Positions 23,005 to 33,497 of a DNA stretch of 64,000 nt are shown piece after piece (the stretch's first letter is position 1; every line of letters starts with the position of its first letter). Source of the DNA: Paraescarpia echinospica (lineage: Eukaryota; Annelida; Polychaeta; Sabellida; Siboglinidae); NCBI GenBank assembly GCA_020002185.1, contig CM034534.1:19158816-19222815 (forward strand). The letters run 5' to 3'. The notes below the pieces were generated by a model. It had not been told where the DNA came from. It ran no database searches and saw nothing but the letters and a program-made list of their open reading frames with translations. The translations under genes were made by a program, and so were the position numbers.

Positions 23005-23989
23005 TTTGTAAAATCACATTTTTCTATGAGTCTGGTAGATATGTGAACCAAACATTGGTTTATGACTTACAAGCATGCCACTTAGCTTAGTTGTAGACTG
23101 TGTCCCAAGTCATATTTCCAGTTGTGTAAGTATCAAGTATTTGCCATAACAATCATTACAAAAATGGCTGCCTCATCCATTTTCGACTGTTATATTATTT
23201 TGTTGTTAAATTAATATATATAGCTTCCTATTGTATGTTGTTGTATACATTGTATGTATATGTATGTTTTTGTGGATTGAGACTTTTTTAATTTACCCCG
23301 GGATATCTTTGAGATGGAGGTCGTGGGATCAAAATTTCGAAAGGATGTTCTTGAAGTTGCAACAAATGAACTGAATGTCTTCTCTATGTCACCGTACATA
23401 TAATAATGTCATCTAGAAGTCCCCAAAAATCTTTTGGGGGACTTCCGGTGGTGAATTGATTTGAATTTGGTGCAGCAAACTTGCGAAAATATAAGGATAT
23501 TTGATCAAGATAAGTGATATTATTGAGCGTATAGTATACATAACGTAATTATAGATATATATTAAGCAATATTTTTTGTTAAAAGTTAGCTAGAGGGAGT
23601 AATCTAAGGTAGATTAAAATTAGGCGATTTGCGAGCGATAATTGGGGACGTTAATGTAATCGGAACGTTGTTTACAAAGTAGGTCACTGGCGAAGTTAGC
23701 GTACCGTGAACGACAATAGAATAGCGTTATTTGAGATAATCGGTGTAGTTAGATGAGTAATTAAAACCTGAAATAACAATCTTTTAAAGTGTATAATAGT
23801 ACACAGGAAACAGTCTTTGTAAAGACTACCTTGTATCTAAGCCTAACTTGAATATATTGTCATCGACATCGTAACTAGGTAAGGCACGGTGTGTCACTGT
23901 GTGTTAACAAATATAACTAACTATAACCTAAACAATCTGATGTAAATTGTACACAGAAAAGTTTTTTCAAAGACTACATAAAAACTACT

Positions 23990-24922
23990 TTGAACATAAT
24001 AAATTCTGATATGGCACCTTGCAAGCGGCAACTCAGGGCAAGACGACACCTAGTTTGTAACGACTGCCAGAGCTGGGTGGATTTTGCGTTGTCTGGCTGT
24101 CCAAAATCATGGGCAGAGACCAAAGATGACGGATTCACATTTCGGTGTATGGGATGTTTGAGGGTGGAATGTCTGATGAAGGAGGTGTGTAAGTTGACGG
24201 ATATAGTGAAGGAGACGGAGGCGAGACTCAACATAGAAATAGATGGAGCAGAGAGGGATGACGCGGAGAGAGTTGATAATTCTACAACACACAAGGAGCA
24301 GAGTTGTGACACGGAGACTGAAGAAAGGAGACTGAGAGGAAGGAAGGTGACCGGTGTGAAGGAACAAGACATTGAGAAAACAGAGGGACGGAGGAAAAGA
24401 GTTCGGCAGAGGAAAAGAAAACGGGCCAGTGGGGATAGATCAGCAGGTAGTCAGACTGTAGAGAACGAGGAGAGACACGACAGCGATACAGGTGGTGAAG
24501 AGGTAGATACCACAGAGGCAGTTGGTAAGACTGTGAGACAGAAGACTGATGGAAGAAGACAGAGTGTTCAGCAAAAAACAGAAAACATGACAGGCGTGAA
24601 GGTGACAGGGGAGAAAGTGACCGTAGTGAAGGAGGTAGCCGGGGAAAAGGGACGGGAGAGGAGAGAAGAAAATGTGATGGGAGGAAAGAAGAAGGGACGA
24701 AAGGAAGTGAGAGTAAAAGTGCTAGAAGAGAAGATGACAGGAGGAAAGGGGACAAGAGAAAACGCGACAGGAAAGAAGGGAATGGAAGAGAATGTGACAG
24801 GAGAGAAGACGACAAGAGGAAAATACAACAACCAGACATATGCAGACCGGAGGAGCTACTCCGAGGCAGTGATTGAGGGGGCAAGGAGAAAAAGAGAGTG
24901 TTTATGGGCGATTCAATTCTGA
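23990..24922 (+). pseudogene. CR1-like ORF1, N-terminal zinc-finger part plus basic linker
   Basis: The first 60 codons hold a CNDCQSW...CPKSW...FRCMGC cysteine pattern (PHD-like zinc finger seen in CR1 ORF1). A long Lys/Arg/Glu/Thr-rich low-complexity stretch with TGEKVT/TGGKGT-like repeats follows. The frame ends at 24922 because of a frameshift within FMGDSIL, where the esterase domain begins. Confidence 0.7.
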
Positions 24923-25410
24923 GAAAAACAGACAAGACTATATACGAGGAAGGACGTTGTTGTATGTCTACCGGGGGGCTAGGATAGAGCATGTGACCGA
25001 AAGGGTAGAGAAGGTATTGGGGGCGGAGGTTATACTAAGGTACACGTTAGGACAAACAAAGAAATTACAGACAAGGAGGGAACAACTGGAGTTGGTTCAA
25101 GTACAGACATCTAGTGAGGAAGCTAAAGAAGACAAAAGTGGAACAAGTTATTCTCTCAGGAATTTTGCCAGTAATGGGAGGAAGGGGGGCAAGATACAGA
25201 AACTGTAAGAGGATGGCGATCGACGCACTAGTTGAGCAGATGTGTGAGGAAGAGGGCGTGGGATTCCTAGAATTATGGGGGTACTTTGTTGGGAGAGAAG
25301 ATATGTACATGAGAGATGGCCTCCATCTAAGTGGAAAGGGAGCAGCAGTATTCTCAGAGAATCTGCTGCGATCTGTTGACAGTGGGACAGGTTGCATCTA
25401 TTTAAACTAA
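24900..25410 (+). pseudogene. CR1-like ORF1 SGNH/GDSL esterase domain (frame-shifted)
   Basis: MGDSILRKTD supplies the GDS block in one frame. After further shifts, the last frame (25114-25410) reads KKTKVEQVILSGILPVMGGR and MRDGLHLSGKGAAVF, with the D-x-x-H pair of SGNH hydrolases. Esterase domains of this type are known in ORF1 of CR1-group LINEs. Confidence 0.75.
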
Positions 25411-25500
25411 ATTCGCGGGAGGGACTCGCAGAGAAGCCTGCAACTGGAAGCATAGATAAAGACAGCAAAAATACTTCAGCAAAGAACAGTCTGGAAAACT

Positions 25501-26500
25501 NNNNNNNNNNNNNNNNNNNNNNNNNNNNNNNNNNNNNNNNNNNNNNNNNNNNNNNNNNNNNNNNNNNNNNNNNNNNNNNNNNNNNNNNNNNNNNNNNNNN
25601 NNNNNNNNNNNNNNNNNNNNNNNNNNNNNNNNNNNNNNNNNNNNNNNNNNNNNNNNNNNNNNNNNNNNNNNNNNNNNNNNNNNNNNNNNNNNNNNNNNNN
25701 NNNNNNNNNNNNNNNNNNNNNNNNNNNNNNNNNNNNNNNNNNNNNNNNNNNNNNNNNNNNNNNNNNNNNNNNNNNNNNNNNNNNNNNNNNNNNNNNNNNN
25801 NNNNNNNNNNNNNNNNNNNNNNNNNNNNNNNNNNNNNNNNNNNNNNNNNNNNNNNNNNNNNNNNNNNNNNNNNNNNNNNNNNNNNNNNNNNNNNNNNNNN
25901 NNNNNNNNNNNNNNNNNNNNNNNNNNNNNNNNNNNNNNNNNNNNNNNNNNNNNNNNNNNNNNNNNNNNNNNNNNNNNNNNNNNNNNNNNNNNNNNNNNNN
26001 NNNNNNNNNNNNNNNNNNNNNNNNNNNNNNNNNNNNNNNNNNNNNNNNNNNNNNNNNNNNNNNNNNNNNNNNNNNNNNNNNNNNNNNNNNNNNNNNNNNN
26101 NNNNNNNNNNNNNNNNNNNNNNNNNNNNNNNNNNNNNNNNNNNNNNNNNNNNNNNNNNNNNNNNNNNNNNNNNNNNNNNNNNNNNNNNNNNNNNNNNNNN
26201 NNNNNNNNNNNNNNNNNNNNNNNNNNNNNNNNNNNNNNNNNNNNNNNNNNNNNNNNNNNNNNNNNNNNNNNNNNNNNNNNNNNNNNNNNNNNNNNNNNNN
26301 NNNNNNNNNNNNNNNNNNNNNNNNNNNNNNNNNNNNNNNNNNNNNNNNNNNNNNNNNNNNNNNNNNNNNNNNNNNNNNNNNNNNNNNNNNNNNNNNNNNN
26401 NNNNNNNNNNNNNNNNNNNNNNNNNNNNNNNNNNNNNNNNNNNNNNNNNNNNNNNNNNNNNNNNNNNNNNNNNNNNNNNNNNNNNNNNNNNNNNNNNNNN
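25501..26500. other. Assembly gap (1,000 N)
   Basis: Exactly 1,000 N. It removes the start of ORF2 (endonuclease domain) of the CR1-like LINE. Reading frames reported across it are artefacts. Confidence 0.99.
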
Positions 26501-28603
26501 GAGAAATTTCCACAAAGGAAGATATAAGGAAATGAGGAAATATTTAGCAAAGATAGACTGGAATAATACACTGAAGAATAAGACAGTAACAGAATGCTGG
26601 AATATCTTAAAGAATGAAATAGAGTGCATCGTAGATAAATTTGTTCCCTTCAAAAAACAAGGGAAACGGACCAGAAAAAAATACTTATCGAAAGAAGCCA
26701 TTAGAAAAATTAAGTATAAACAAATGATGTGGAAGTCATATAGACATACTGGCAATGACGAAGACTACAACATTTATAAAGAAGCACTAAACTAAAGCTA
26801 CAGCTGAAATTAGAGTTCGAGAGAGAAGCTATGGACATAGGTGAGCATGAAATGTAAAACATGACTAGCCAAGAGTTTTTACATGCGTGTGGGCCAGGCA
26901 GAAAGATTCAGGGATAAAGATTAGTTATAAGAATGGTAGCAGAATGTAATATGGAAGGTTCTTGTGGCAGAAGACCTAAATGAGTGTTTGATTCAGTGTT
27001 TACCAGAGACACTAGTTCACTGCCAATTGCACCAGAAGCTAAGTTCGAGAGAGGCAAGATGAGACTATTTGGGCATGGTAGCTAAGAAAATTAGGGCTAT
27101 GAAGGAAAATAAATCACCTGGAGTGGATGGTATTCCATCCAAACTACTAGTGGAAATTGTAGAACAAATTAGCATACCGCTTGCAACAGTTTTCAACTTG
27201 TCATTAGAAGAGGGAGTGGTTCCTTTAGAATGGAAAGAAGCAAACGTTATACCGTTATTTAAAAAAGGTTCGAGAAACAAGTCAAATTATTATAGACCAG
27301 TTAGTTTTACATCGGTGATTTGTAAATTATTAGAAAGACTAATTAAAGATCACATGGTGGATTTTCTTGTTAAACATAACTTGATAAACCCATCTCAACA
27401 TGGGTTTCTAAAAGCGAGGTCATGCTTAACAAATATGTTATGTTTTTTGGAAGATATCACTAAGTGGGTAGATGATGGATCACCAGTAGATATCATCTAC
27501 TTAGATTTTCAAAAAGCTTTCGACAAAGTGCCACATCAGAGATTACTGCTTAAACTAAAAGCCCATGGCATAGGAAATGGAATAATTAACTGGATAGAAA
27601 AATGGCTGATTGACAGAAGACAACGGGTAGTTATTGATGGGGAGGCTTCAAACTGGAAATCAGTTTTGAGTGGGGTTCCACAGGGATCAGTACTGGAAGT
27701 TCCACAGGGATCAGTACTGGAAGTATGGAACGTATATTATTCTTAATATATATAAATGATTTGGACGATGATATAGCTAGCAAGGTGTTGAAATTTGCAG
27801 ATGATACAAAAGTGTTTAGAAGGATTAAAAGTGATGGGGATAGACAGCATTTACAAGATGATCTTGACAGGTTGATCAAATGGTCTGAAAAGTGGCAAAT
27901 GTTGTTCAATTTTGGGAAATGTAAATGCCTTCACACAGGACATGGGAACGAATATGTAGAATATACAATGGGGGGAACTGTACTAAGTACTACAGTAAAA
28001 GAAAAAGACTTAGGGCTGACAATTAGTGCTGACATGAAGGTTTCAGAACAGTGTGGAATTGCAGCTTCAAAGGGAAATCAAATCCTTGGATTGATTACGC
28101 GAAATATAGCATATAAAGAAAAAGAACTAATAATACCGCTTTACAAAACAATAGTTAGGCCTCATTTAGAATATTGTATACAAGCGTGGAGGCCATACCG
28201 CAAGAAGGACATAAATATGTTAAAAAGAGTACAGAGGAGAGCGACTAAAATGATACCAAAACTGAGGGATCTTAGTTATGAAAAACGCCTAAAAGAATGT
28301 GGTTTAACAACACTAGAGACAAAGAGATTGAGAGGAGATCAGATAGAAGTGTTTTAAATATTGAATGGTTATGAAAATATTGATAGAAATATGTTTTTTT
28401 CAGTTAAGAAAGATAGAAAGACTAGAGGACATGAAGTTACATTAGTAAAGGAGCAGTGTAGATTAGACGTGAGAAAGTTCTCATTTTCACAAAGGACTGT
28501 GAATGAATGGAACAGATTATCTGATGATTGTGCGGGTGCTAGTAGTGTGAATATGTTTAAAAATAAAATCGACACGTACCTCAGAAGGGCTGGATATATG
28601 TAG
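26501..28603 (+). pseudogene. CR1-like ORF2 reverse transcriptase (broken)
   Basis: Successive frames: a pre-RT linker (26501-26795, ending in a stop), a region of indels (26800-27065), the RT core (27069-27746: NKSPGVDGIPSKLL, RPVSFTSVICKLLERLI, IYLDFQKAFDKVPH, LSGVPQGSVL), the FADDTKVF active site and C-terminal domain (27725-28357), then 28361-28603. A 24-bp tandem duplication (27675-27722) right after the PQGSVL motif causes the frame break. A minus-strand copy lies at 50516-52577. Confidence 0.9.
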
Positions 28604-28699
28604 ATAAAAGGGTTGGACTCTCGATAAGCCAAAGGGCTTCCTTGTCCACCTGCCATCTAGAGTTAATTCTCTGGATGGCAATCTTGTTAAATCTTGTTA

Positions 28700-30190
28700 A
28701 AAGGTATTGTTGCATATACGCAGACAATTCGAATAGTTTTCAATTTACTGTAGTTTGAAACCTTTGAATGTGTGTTTTGGTTAAACACAATTACCAAAAA
28801 AAAATTTTTTTTTCGATATCATTGTTAATATAGTATTTCTTTTTACAAATATGCCATTGGGTGAAACCTGACATGTTGAGTTGTCTTCAGGCTATTGCAT
28901 CTAAATACATGCAGGCCAATCTGACTACAGCTCTGTTGTTTTATGTAAATACCGAAGGGAAAAAATTTGTTGTCTTTTGCCGGCTACGGATAAGTTGTAA
29001 TCATAGTATAATGTAACTTAACTTTTTAGTATATAGATTGCTCACAACCAATAATGTTCAAAACATTAGTGACACCAACAACGGACTTTTCCAAACAGGA
29101 ATTTAAGCACAAAGAATGTTGTTGTTACCATCGATGAGTATTGAGCACGCACGCACATACGCACACACACCACACACAAATATAAACACACTACCAGACA
29201 CACACACACACGCACGCACGCACGAATCTACACACACGCACCCGCACACGCACACGCACACACACACAATTTATATTTTTACATTGCTCCTATGCAGATG
29301 ATACACGAATTTTCATTGCTATGTCTATCACTGACATAAATTGCTCCCTAAATCCGGTCAGAGTTTTGATTTAATTATCGTTTCCTTTTTAAGACTGTTA
29401 CTATATTATGAAATGCAAGATTGAAAGATGGTAAGGCGTATTCGTTAGTATTTGTCATTTTTTGTTGCAACAAGAACCATTGCAAATGTAGTTGTTAATA
29501 GTAGACGTGAATAATTTATTATGTCACAATATTGCCATGAAGAATATTACAAAATTAGAACGTGTGTAAATTTGTTTAGCAATGGTTGTAGACCTGTATC
29601 TCCGTTTCCGCGGAATTCTCACTCAAGGCCACTTCTTGTGTCTCTGTGTTGGCTTCCAGTCTGATATTGTATCACTTTACAAATCTACCTTATTACTTAC
29701 CAGAAACTTTCAAGTAACCAACTTATTTATACTCCTTGTTTAGTCCAGCTTCGAACATCTATACCATTTTTACATTTTGCTGCACACAATCTTTGGAATT
29801 TGGTCCCTTTTTGTCAGTTGGCATTATTGTACAATACTGCCGCCATTTAAAAACTTAGGTAACCGTTTTTTCTATCCATCCGTCCGTCCATCCATCCATC
29901 CATCCATTAATATGTAGCCAACTTTAATAGTATTGATCGATTTTGAGATTAATTGACCATTTTAATTTAATGATTATCTGAGCTTAGTGAACAAAGTTTA
30001 GGCGCACAATAAGTTACCTTATTATTATTAGTATTAAATGTTCATATTGTCAAAAAACGTTACCGTAACGGTAATTATTTTATGATGTGAACGTTGTAAA
30101 AAAGGATGTTCAATAATGGATTTTACTAAATCCGCCGGAAGTGTTCAGAAAGAAATTGCAGCTGTTATTTAAGCTATCGGATTTGTTTCA
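28700..30190. other. Unit B spacer: intron remnants and simple repeats
   Basis: Aligns with 33960-35670 throughout. Holds an (AC)-rich tract at 29148-29268 and CCATCCAT repeats at 29875-29906. No gene besides the exon 7 remnant. Confidence 0.6.
28965..28988 (+). pseudogene. Remnant of DEG/ENaC exon 7 (unit B)
   Basis: Only the last 20 or so bases are recognisable (TTGTCTTTTGCCGGCTACGG), followed by ATAAGT in place of the GTAAGT donor. Identified by alignment with unit C and the intact exon 7. Confidence 0.5.
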
Positions 30191-30191
30191 G

Positions 30192-30560
30192 AATCTATCG
30201 TGAAGAACCTGCCTACCCTGTGCGACTGTCCTAAGGCATGTAACGTCACACATTACAAGGTGTCCACGAGTTACGCTTCTGCCAGTCAGAATAAAAGTGG
30301 TTGATTTCGTATCAAGCGAATTCTAAAGACTAGTGACGGAGAACTTGAATAAATGGTCGAGCCGGAAAGACACCGACCAGGCAAACGAGTTTCTTGGTTC
30401 GATTCCAAAGACCGAACTCGCATGTGTAGGGTAGGAGACCAAACCAGGCTAACACAGGGATTACGTTAAAACATCCTCGTTCAGAGCTACAACTCCATAG
30501 TGGAAGTTGAATATTTCAGAAAAGGAAAACAAATTGCAAAATAGGTTTATTACCCCCCCC
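30192..30560 (+). pseudogene. Decayed copy of DEG/ENaC exon 8 (unit B)
   Basis: Acceptor TTTGTTTCAG kept. Encodes ESIVKNLPTLCDCPKACNVT, then HYKVSTSYASASQN and a stop. The following bases still align to the start of the giant insertion but are full of stops and small deletions, ending before a (C)n run at 30546. Confidence 0.8.
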
Positions 30561-31764
30561 CCCTTAGTATCCAATTATTACCAACAATTATACTTTGTAA
30601 AGTGATATATATATATATATATGTGTATCACTTTCCAAAGTATAATTAGATATATATATATATAAGCTATTCTCAGTGCACCAATGTTTATAATGATTAA
30701 TGCACTAAACAGATTTTTTAGTGCGTCAATATATGCTATTTGTAAAGTAAAATGTTGCCTTCAACTGCGCATCGTTGGGGGGTATTTAATGATGCTGTGC
30801 TTTATCCAGGCTGCAAAGACATGTGTATATATATATACCCGTTTTACATAATGTATGGATACTTTGAACAAACCAAACGTACACTTTTGCATGCAAATTG
30901 ATAAAAAGGAATACGAACTCTAAAGGGAAAATGATGGCATTACTCTAATCATTTTCGGGATACTCAGATCGTGTTAATTGAACAGTTGCACAAGAGCAAA
31001 TTTCCATATTAATTGTGGGCTATTTTTGTTAGAAAGGTGTACGCTATAATAAATGGAAATCAAAAACGATCTATGTGTCATATGTGTCCTGTGCAGAACA
31101 GCTGATATACTTTGAACAATTAGGCACGCATTGCAAAACTGAATTTGCCAAACAGGAAAAGTTCGCGACGCGCTGATTATTTAGGCTATTGTAAGTGCAA
31201 CAACAAACAATTGTCACCTATATAAGTTTACGATCTTCTCACAATTGGACCTACTTCTCATTAAGACGTTCGGACAGCATCTGTTAAATGGCCGATGTAC
31301 TGCAGTACTTAATCAGAGTCGACAGTCACAACATATGTGTCCTCTGCGCGGTTGACTTTCGAAACAACAGGTGCCCGCCGTCTATCTCCAATGGTGTAGA
31401 TGTCGTGACTTCCTCCAGCACTGACGCAAAGAATGAATACCGAAGACAATAATGCATCGACATCAAAAGGGAGCGAATAGAACTGATCAGCGAAGAATGG
31501 AGGAGCTGAGAAAAAAACAAATTCAAGAAGCTGGTGAGGTGTCGAGAGAATGGGTGTAGAACAGTTCGAAAAGAAAGGAGATACCCAGAGAGTGGAGAAG
31601 GAAAGCGAAAGTTAGAGGGGAAAGGAGACGGTTGGTAGAGAGACCATGCGAAGATCAAGGAGATAAAAGCATAAATCGAAGATCGGAATCGAGGCCAACA
31701 TCACCCCTGACAGACAGGGAAACAAGAGGAGAACAACTAGGAAACAAGAATGACAACGAGGATA

Positions 31765-31860
31765 TCTCGAATGAGAGTATGAACGTTGTAGGCTCGCATA
31801 GCAAGCGTTTTTCTATGAGCTACGAAACGTCACAAAATAATACAATTTCGCGCGTACGTA
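31765..31860 (+). pseudogene. Very degraded exon 1-like sequence (unit B)
   Basis: One frame reads FFYELRNVTK then YNFAR, a weak match to TFHGLRNLAQSNNFLRR. Its position after the exon 8 copy equals that of a next gene's exon 1. The upstream stretch (31300-31340) aligns with the sequence 5' of the intact exon 1. No start or donor is kept. Confidence 0.4.
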
Positions 31861-32094
31861 AGGGATACGTCACCGCGGGGGAGGCACTCAATACACTGCC
31901 ATAATACAATTATGTTTGTTTGCTTAACGTTCTTATAGATACTTCATTTTATGCAAACGATTTCTTTATGGGGCCCGCATTGCAAGACAGAATTTGCAAA
32001 ATCTTGGGGTGTCAATAACCATGCGTCCTGATGTCTCAAGCGCCCGGTAGTACACCCAAAGGATAAAGTGGAACCACAAGAACAGTGAGAACGG

Positions 32095-32440
32095 GTGTAT
32101 CAAATACCACGCAAGAACTGCGGTTCTGGGTATATTGGGGACACGGGAATAGTGTTTAAAACGAGACTTGAGAAACATAGAAAGGAAGTTGGCAACGCTT
32201 ATAAGAGTAACACAGGAGAAGCGAGGACAAGGATCTATGTCGGCCATCAACAAATCCGTCCCCGCGGACCAGGCAACAATAGAAAAACACATCATAGACT
32301 GGGAGGGAACGGAAATATTAGACAAGGAAGCCAGCATGAGAACAAGCAATATAAAAGAAGCCGTAAGGACCAGAAAGGCCAACATACCAATCAATCAAGG
32401 GGAATTTCGAACTATCTCACCTGTGACATGTATTTAATAA
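32095..32440 (+). mobile_element. GIY-YIG nuclease fragment of a Penelope-like element (copy B)
   Basis: YQIPRKNCGSGYIGDTGIVF and KTRLEKHRKEV match the GIY-YIG core context of Penelope-like endonucleases. A second frame continues with IDWEGTEILDKEASMR and IKEAVRTRKANIP. The element is truncated on both sides and frame-shifted near 32270. Confidence 0.7.
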
Positions 32441-32569
32441 GTTGGCATGCTACGCCGACGACAGACTCTATAACTACAAGGTACAATCACGTCATGGATG
32501 TCAAAAAAAATTGTTTCCAGATCAGTTATGTTTGATTTTACATATCTCGCTTATTTTATTCTCTTGTTC

Positions 32570-32790
32570 TATATTCCGACACCTGTCCATAAACTGGGCC
32601 TCCTCCTAATCCACGATGCCCACGTGTGAACCTAGAACGTTACGGTCGCCGGGCGTTTGTTTATGATGGGCTGACGTTGTGGAAATCTCTGCCACTAGAA
32701 TTGCGTGCAAATGAGAACATTAGGCAGTTACGGAAACTACAGAAAACATTTGTTTTCTCGAATTAATACAGGTAGAAGTAATCTAACATT
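32570..32790 (+). mobile_element. CR1/L2-type LINE 3' fragment, copy B
   Basis: Carries CGTTTGTTTATGATGGGCTG and GGAAATCTCTGCCACTAGAA, coding for an RT C-terminus-like SLPLELR. Aligns with 2655-2870 and 37690-37865. Confidence 0.5.
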
Positions 32791-32837
32791 TGTGTTATGT
32801 ATACATGCAGTTTTAATGAGTTAATGGTTTTATATCA

Positions 32838-32925
32838 CATAAACCCAATGTAGGCGGTAAAACAACGCGACATAACAACTGCTGTTGCAATTAGTAGACA
32901 ATAGCACATATATAATTGATGCATG
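32838..32925 (+). repeat. Unit-start repeat, beginning of unit C
   Basis: AAACCCAATGTAGGCGGTAA, CAACGCGACATAACAACTGC and GACAATAGCACAT are shared with 22680-22765 and with the repeats 5' of exon 1 of the intact gene. Confidence 0.7.
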
Positions 32926-33047
32926 TTAGATGCAGATCAAATGCAGATGTCATGTCAATTCTGGATAATCAAAACTGATCATCTACATACAAATGTCACC
33001 GATTAAACGGTAATGTGTTGTAATTCTTGTCTCTGGTGGGAGATCAA

Positions 33048-33206
33048 CTTGCCGGCACCTCACGGCGATTGCGTGGACGTCCAAAAGCTGCGCTACTTTG
33101 ACGACTACTCGAAGGCGGCTATCATCATTGTATGCGTCACGAACTTCGTCGTGAATGTGGCTGTAGAGATAGCTACACACCACAACTTAGCGAAGATTTT
33201 TATAAT
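33048..33206 (+). pseudogene. Decayed copy of DEG/ENaC exon 6 (first in unit C)
   Basis: Encodes INLPAPHGDCVD and KLRYFDDYSKAA, but the acceptor reads GGTGG instead of CTAG. A frameshift destroys the CFREC and CGC blocks, and the donor is AAG|ATTTTT. Confidence 0.8.
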
Positions 33207-33335
33207 CTATAATTGATGCATGTTAGATGGAAAACAAATGTGCAGATGTCATGTAAATTATGGATAAAAAACTTTTATCACCTACATATAAATGTCACCA
33301 ATTAAAAACTAATTTGTAGTAATTTTGTTCTCTGC

Positions 33336-33496
33336 ATGGAAACCAACTTGCTGGCACATCACGGCGATTGCGTGGACGTCCAAAAGCTGCGCTACTTTGA
33401 TTATTACTCACAGGCGGCTTGCTTCAGGGAATGCGTCACGAACTTCATCGTGAAAACATGTGGCTGTAGAGACAACTTAGCCAAGATTTGTATAAT
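33336..33496 (+). pseudogene. Decayed copy of DEG/ENaC exon 6 (second in unit C)
   Basis: The best-preserved extra exon 6: HHGDCVDVQKLRYFDYYSQA, ACFRECVTNFIVKTCGCRDN in one open frame. The acceptor is lost (CTGCATG), 12 nt after CGCRD are missing, and the donor reads AAG|ATTTGT. Confidence 0.82.
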
Positions 33497-33497
33497 C

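Larger units (their letters stand above)
23417..28699 (+). mobile_element. CR1-like LINE, nearly full length, inserted in unit B
   Basis: About 5.28 kb including the 1-kb gap. Starts near TCCCCAAAAATCTTTTGGGG. ORF1 (23990-24922, then a frame-shifted SGNH esterase domain to 25410) is followed by ORF2 RT (26501-28603) and a 3' end of repeated TTAAATCTTG. The same locus in unit C (near 33958-33970) lacks the insert, so the boundaries are defined by an empty-site comparison. Frameshifts and an internal duplication make it inactive as read. Confidence 0.85.

Noticed and set aside
24282..24992. 236-codon minus-strand ORF (Ser/Leu/Pro rich)
   Set aside because: Shadow of the Lys/Arg/Glu-rich CR1-like ORF1 on the + strand.
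25148..26795. Very long ORFs crossing 25501-26500
   Set aside because: They run through the N gap and have no sequence support there.
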